From Sphingomonas albertensis (GTDB taxonomy: Bacteria; Pseudomonadota; Alphaproteobacteria; Sphingomonadales; Sphingomonadaceae): 64,000 nucleotides of DNA. The stretch's first letter is position 1, and every line of letters begins with the position of its first letter. A program made the position numbers and the translations under genes. The DNA lies in the NCBI RefSeq assembly GCF_014358075.1, contig NZ_JACONT010000012.1, positions 1-64,000 on the forward strand. Direction: 5' to 3'. The notes under the pieces are model-generated. The model had not been told where the DNA came from, made no database searches, and saw only the letters and a program-made list of their open reading frames with translations. Below are positions 63,400 through 64,000 of the stretch, piece by piece.

Positions 63400-64000
63400 T
63401 CACGACCCATCCGCCGTCAGCCGGTACCCCCGCCCGCGCACAGTCTCGATCATCTGCGCGCCGATCTTCCGCCGCAACCGGCCGATGATCACCTCGATCG
63501 AGTTCGAGTCCACGTCCGCATCGCCCTCATAGACCCGCTCGATCAGGTCCGCGCGTTCGATCACCACCTCGCGGCGGAGCATCAGTGCGGAGAGGACCCG
63601 CCATTCGAACGCAGTGAGCTTCAGCGGCAAACCGTCGAGCTCGAACGTGCCGAGTTGCGCATCGAAGGCCAATGGCCCGCACGTCACGCGCGACGCGGCA
63701 TGGCCGGCGGCGCGGCGGACCAGCGCGCGGAGACGCATCACCACCTCCTCGACGCGGAACGGCTTGACGACATAATCGTCGGCGCCGGCCTTGAAGCCCT
63801 CGACCTTTTCCGACCAGCCGTCGCGTGCGGTGAGAATCAGGACGGGGAGGTCGCGACCAGCCGCACGCCAGTCGCGCAGCACGGACAAGCCGTCGCGCTT
63901 GGGCAAGCCGAGGTCGAGCACCGCCGCGTCGTAGAGTTCGGTCGCGCCGAGGTGGCCGCCATCCTCGCCGTTGCTCGCGACGTCGACCGCGAAATGCTCC
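63400..64000 (-). CDS. OmpR/PhoB-family response regulator (partial, cut by the window edge)
   Basis: About 200 C-terminal residues of a response regulator are in the window; the frame stays open to the right edge, so the start lies outside. The receiver domain shows the phosphoacceptor Asp in AVLDLGLP, the LILTARD switch region and the conserved Lys in VVKPF. The C-terminal winged helix has LTAFEWRVLSALM, SNSIEVIIGRLRRKIG and the final VRGRGYRL. It is encoded upstream of the kinase gene, with 169 bases between them. The apparent internal start at 63921 is only a GTG inside the receiver domain. Confidence 0.92.
   Translation of the reverse strand, partial: EHFAVDVASNGEDGGHLGATELYDAAVLDLGLPKRDGLSVLRDWRAAGRDLPVLILTARDGWSEKVEGFKAGADDYVVKPFRVEEVVMRLRALVRRAAGHAASRVTCGPLAFDAQLGTFELDGLPLKLTAFEWRVLSALMLRREVVIERADLIERVYEGDADVDSNSIEVIIGRLRRKIGAQMIETVRGRGYRLTADGS

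Noticed and set aside
1..64000. CRISPR arrays, IS elements, integrases or phage genes
   Set aside because: No regularly spaced direct repeats, no transposase or integrase motif and no phage structural genes were recognised in either strand.

Overview
The window looks like a chromosomal stretch of a Sphingomonas-type alphaproteobacterium. The evidence is high GC, four large TonB-dependent receptors (TBDTs), flavin-dependent 'tryptophan halogenase' homologues beside the receptors, LacI regulators with glycoside hydrolases, a class II photolyase, and short palindromic intergenic elements of the kind common in sphingomonads. No rRNA, tRNA, IS element, phage or CRISPR array was recognised.

Left part (1-16 kb): a worn region followed by ordinary metabolism. 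The first 2 kb holds three damaged genes: a 5'-truncated SDR, an HWE histidine kinase that lost its catalytic core, and a DUF2934 protein with a one-base deletion. Then come a DUF885 metallopeptidase-like protein, a Gfo/Idh/MocA oxidoreductase, a serine hydrolase lipoprotein, a coupled FAD protein/AEC transporter pair, a sorbosone-dehydrogenase-like protein with a coupled envelope protein, a small periplasmic protein, remnants of a HAMP receptor and of a membrane protein next to a Spy/CnrX-like protein, and a coupled SDR/GH130 pair.

16-22 kb: a TBDT with a PhoA-type alkaline phosphatase, a small membrane protein and an MFS transporter.

22.6-35 kb: polysaccharide utilisation locus 1. A TBDT is followed on the same strand by halogenase, SapC, JmjC-like cupin and halogenase genes that overlap end to end, then a LacI regulator. 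Beside them lie an MFS transporter, a GH16 laminarinase-like enzyme and a DUF6445 protein. A beta-1,3-glucan is the likely substrate. Operator-like palindromes lie in front of the TBDT.

35-43.4 kb: a Na+/H+ antiporter, then a FecA-type TBDT with STN domain facing a FecI-like sigma factor and FecR-like regulator, with a PhoD phosphatase downstream.

43.5-59.2 kb: polysaccharide utilisation locus 2, a maltodextrin locus resembling the Caulobacter mal region. The order is TBDT, halogenase, periplasmic alpha-amylase, GH13 alpha-glucosidase, halogenase, GH31 glucosidase, with every junction after the first overlapping. A divergent LacI regulator, a second DUF6445 protein and a MalY-like sugar/cation symporter complete it. 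Both divergent promoters carry a similar 12-bp candidate operator.

59.3-64 kb: a small protein, a UPF0149/SEC-C protein, a class II photolyase and an OmpR/PhoQ-type two-component system cut by the right edge.

The most interesting content is the repeated association of TBDT, a pair of halogenase homologues of two different active-site types, and DUF6445 (with SapC and a JmjC cupin in one locus). This looks like a conserved but biochemically unexplained modification module attached to glycan uptake.
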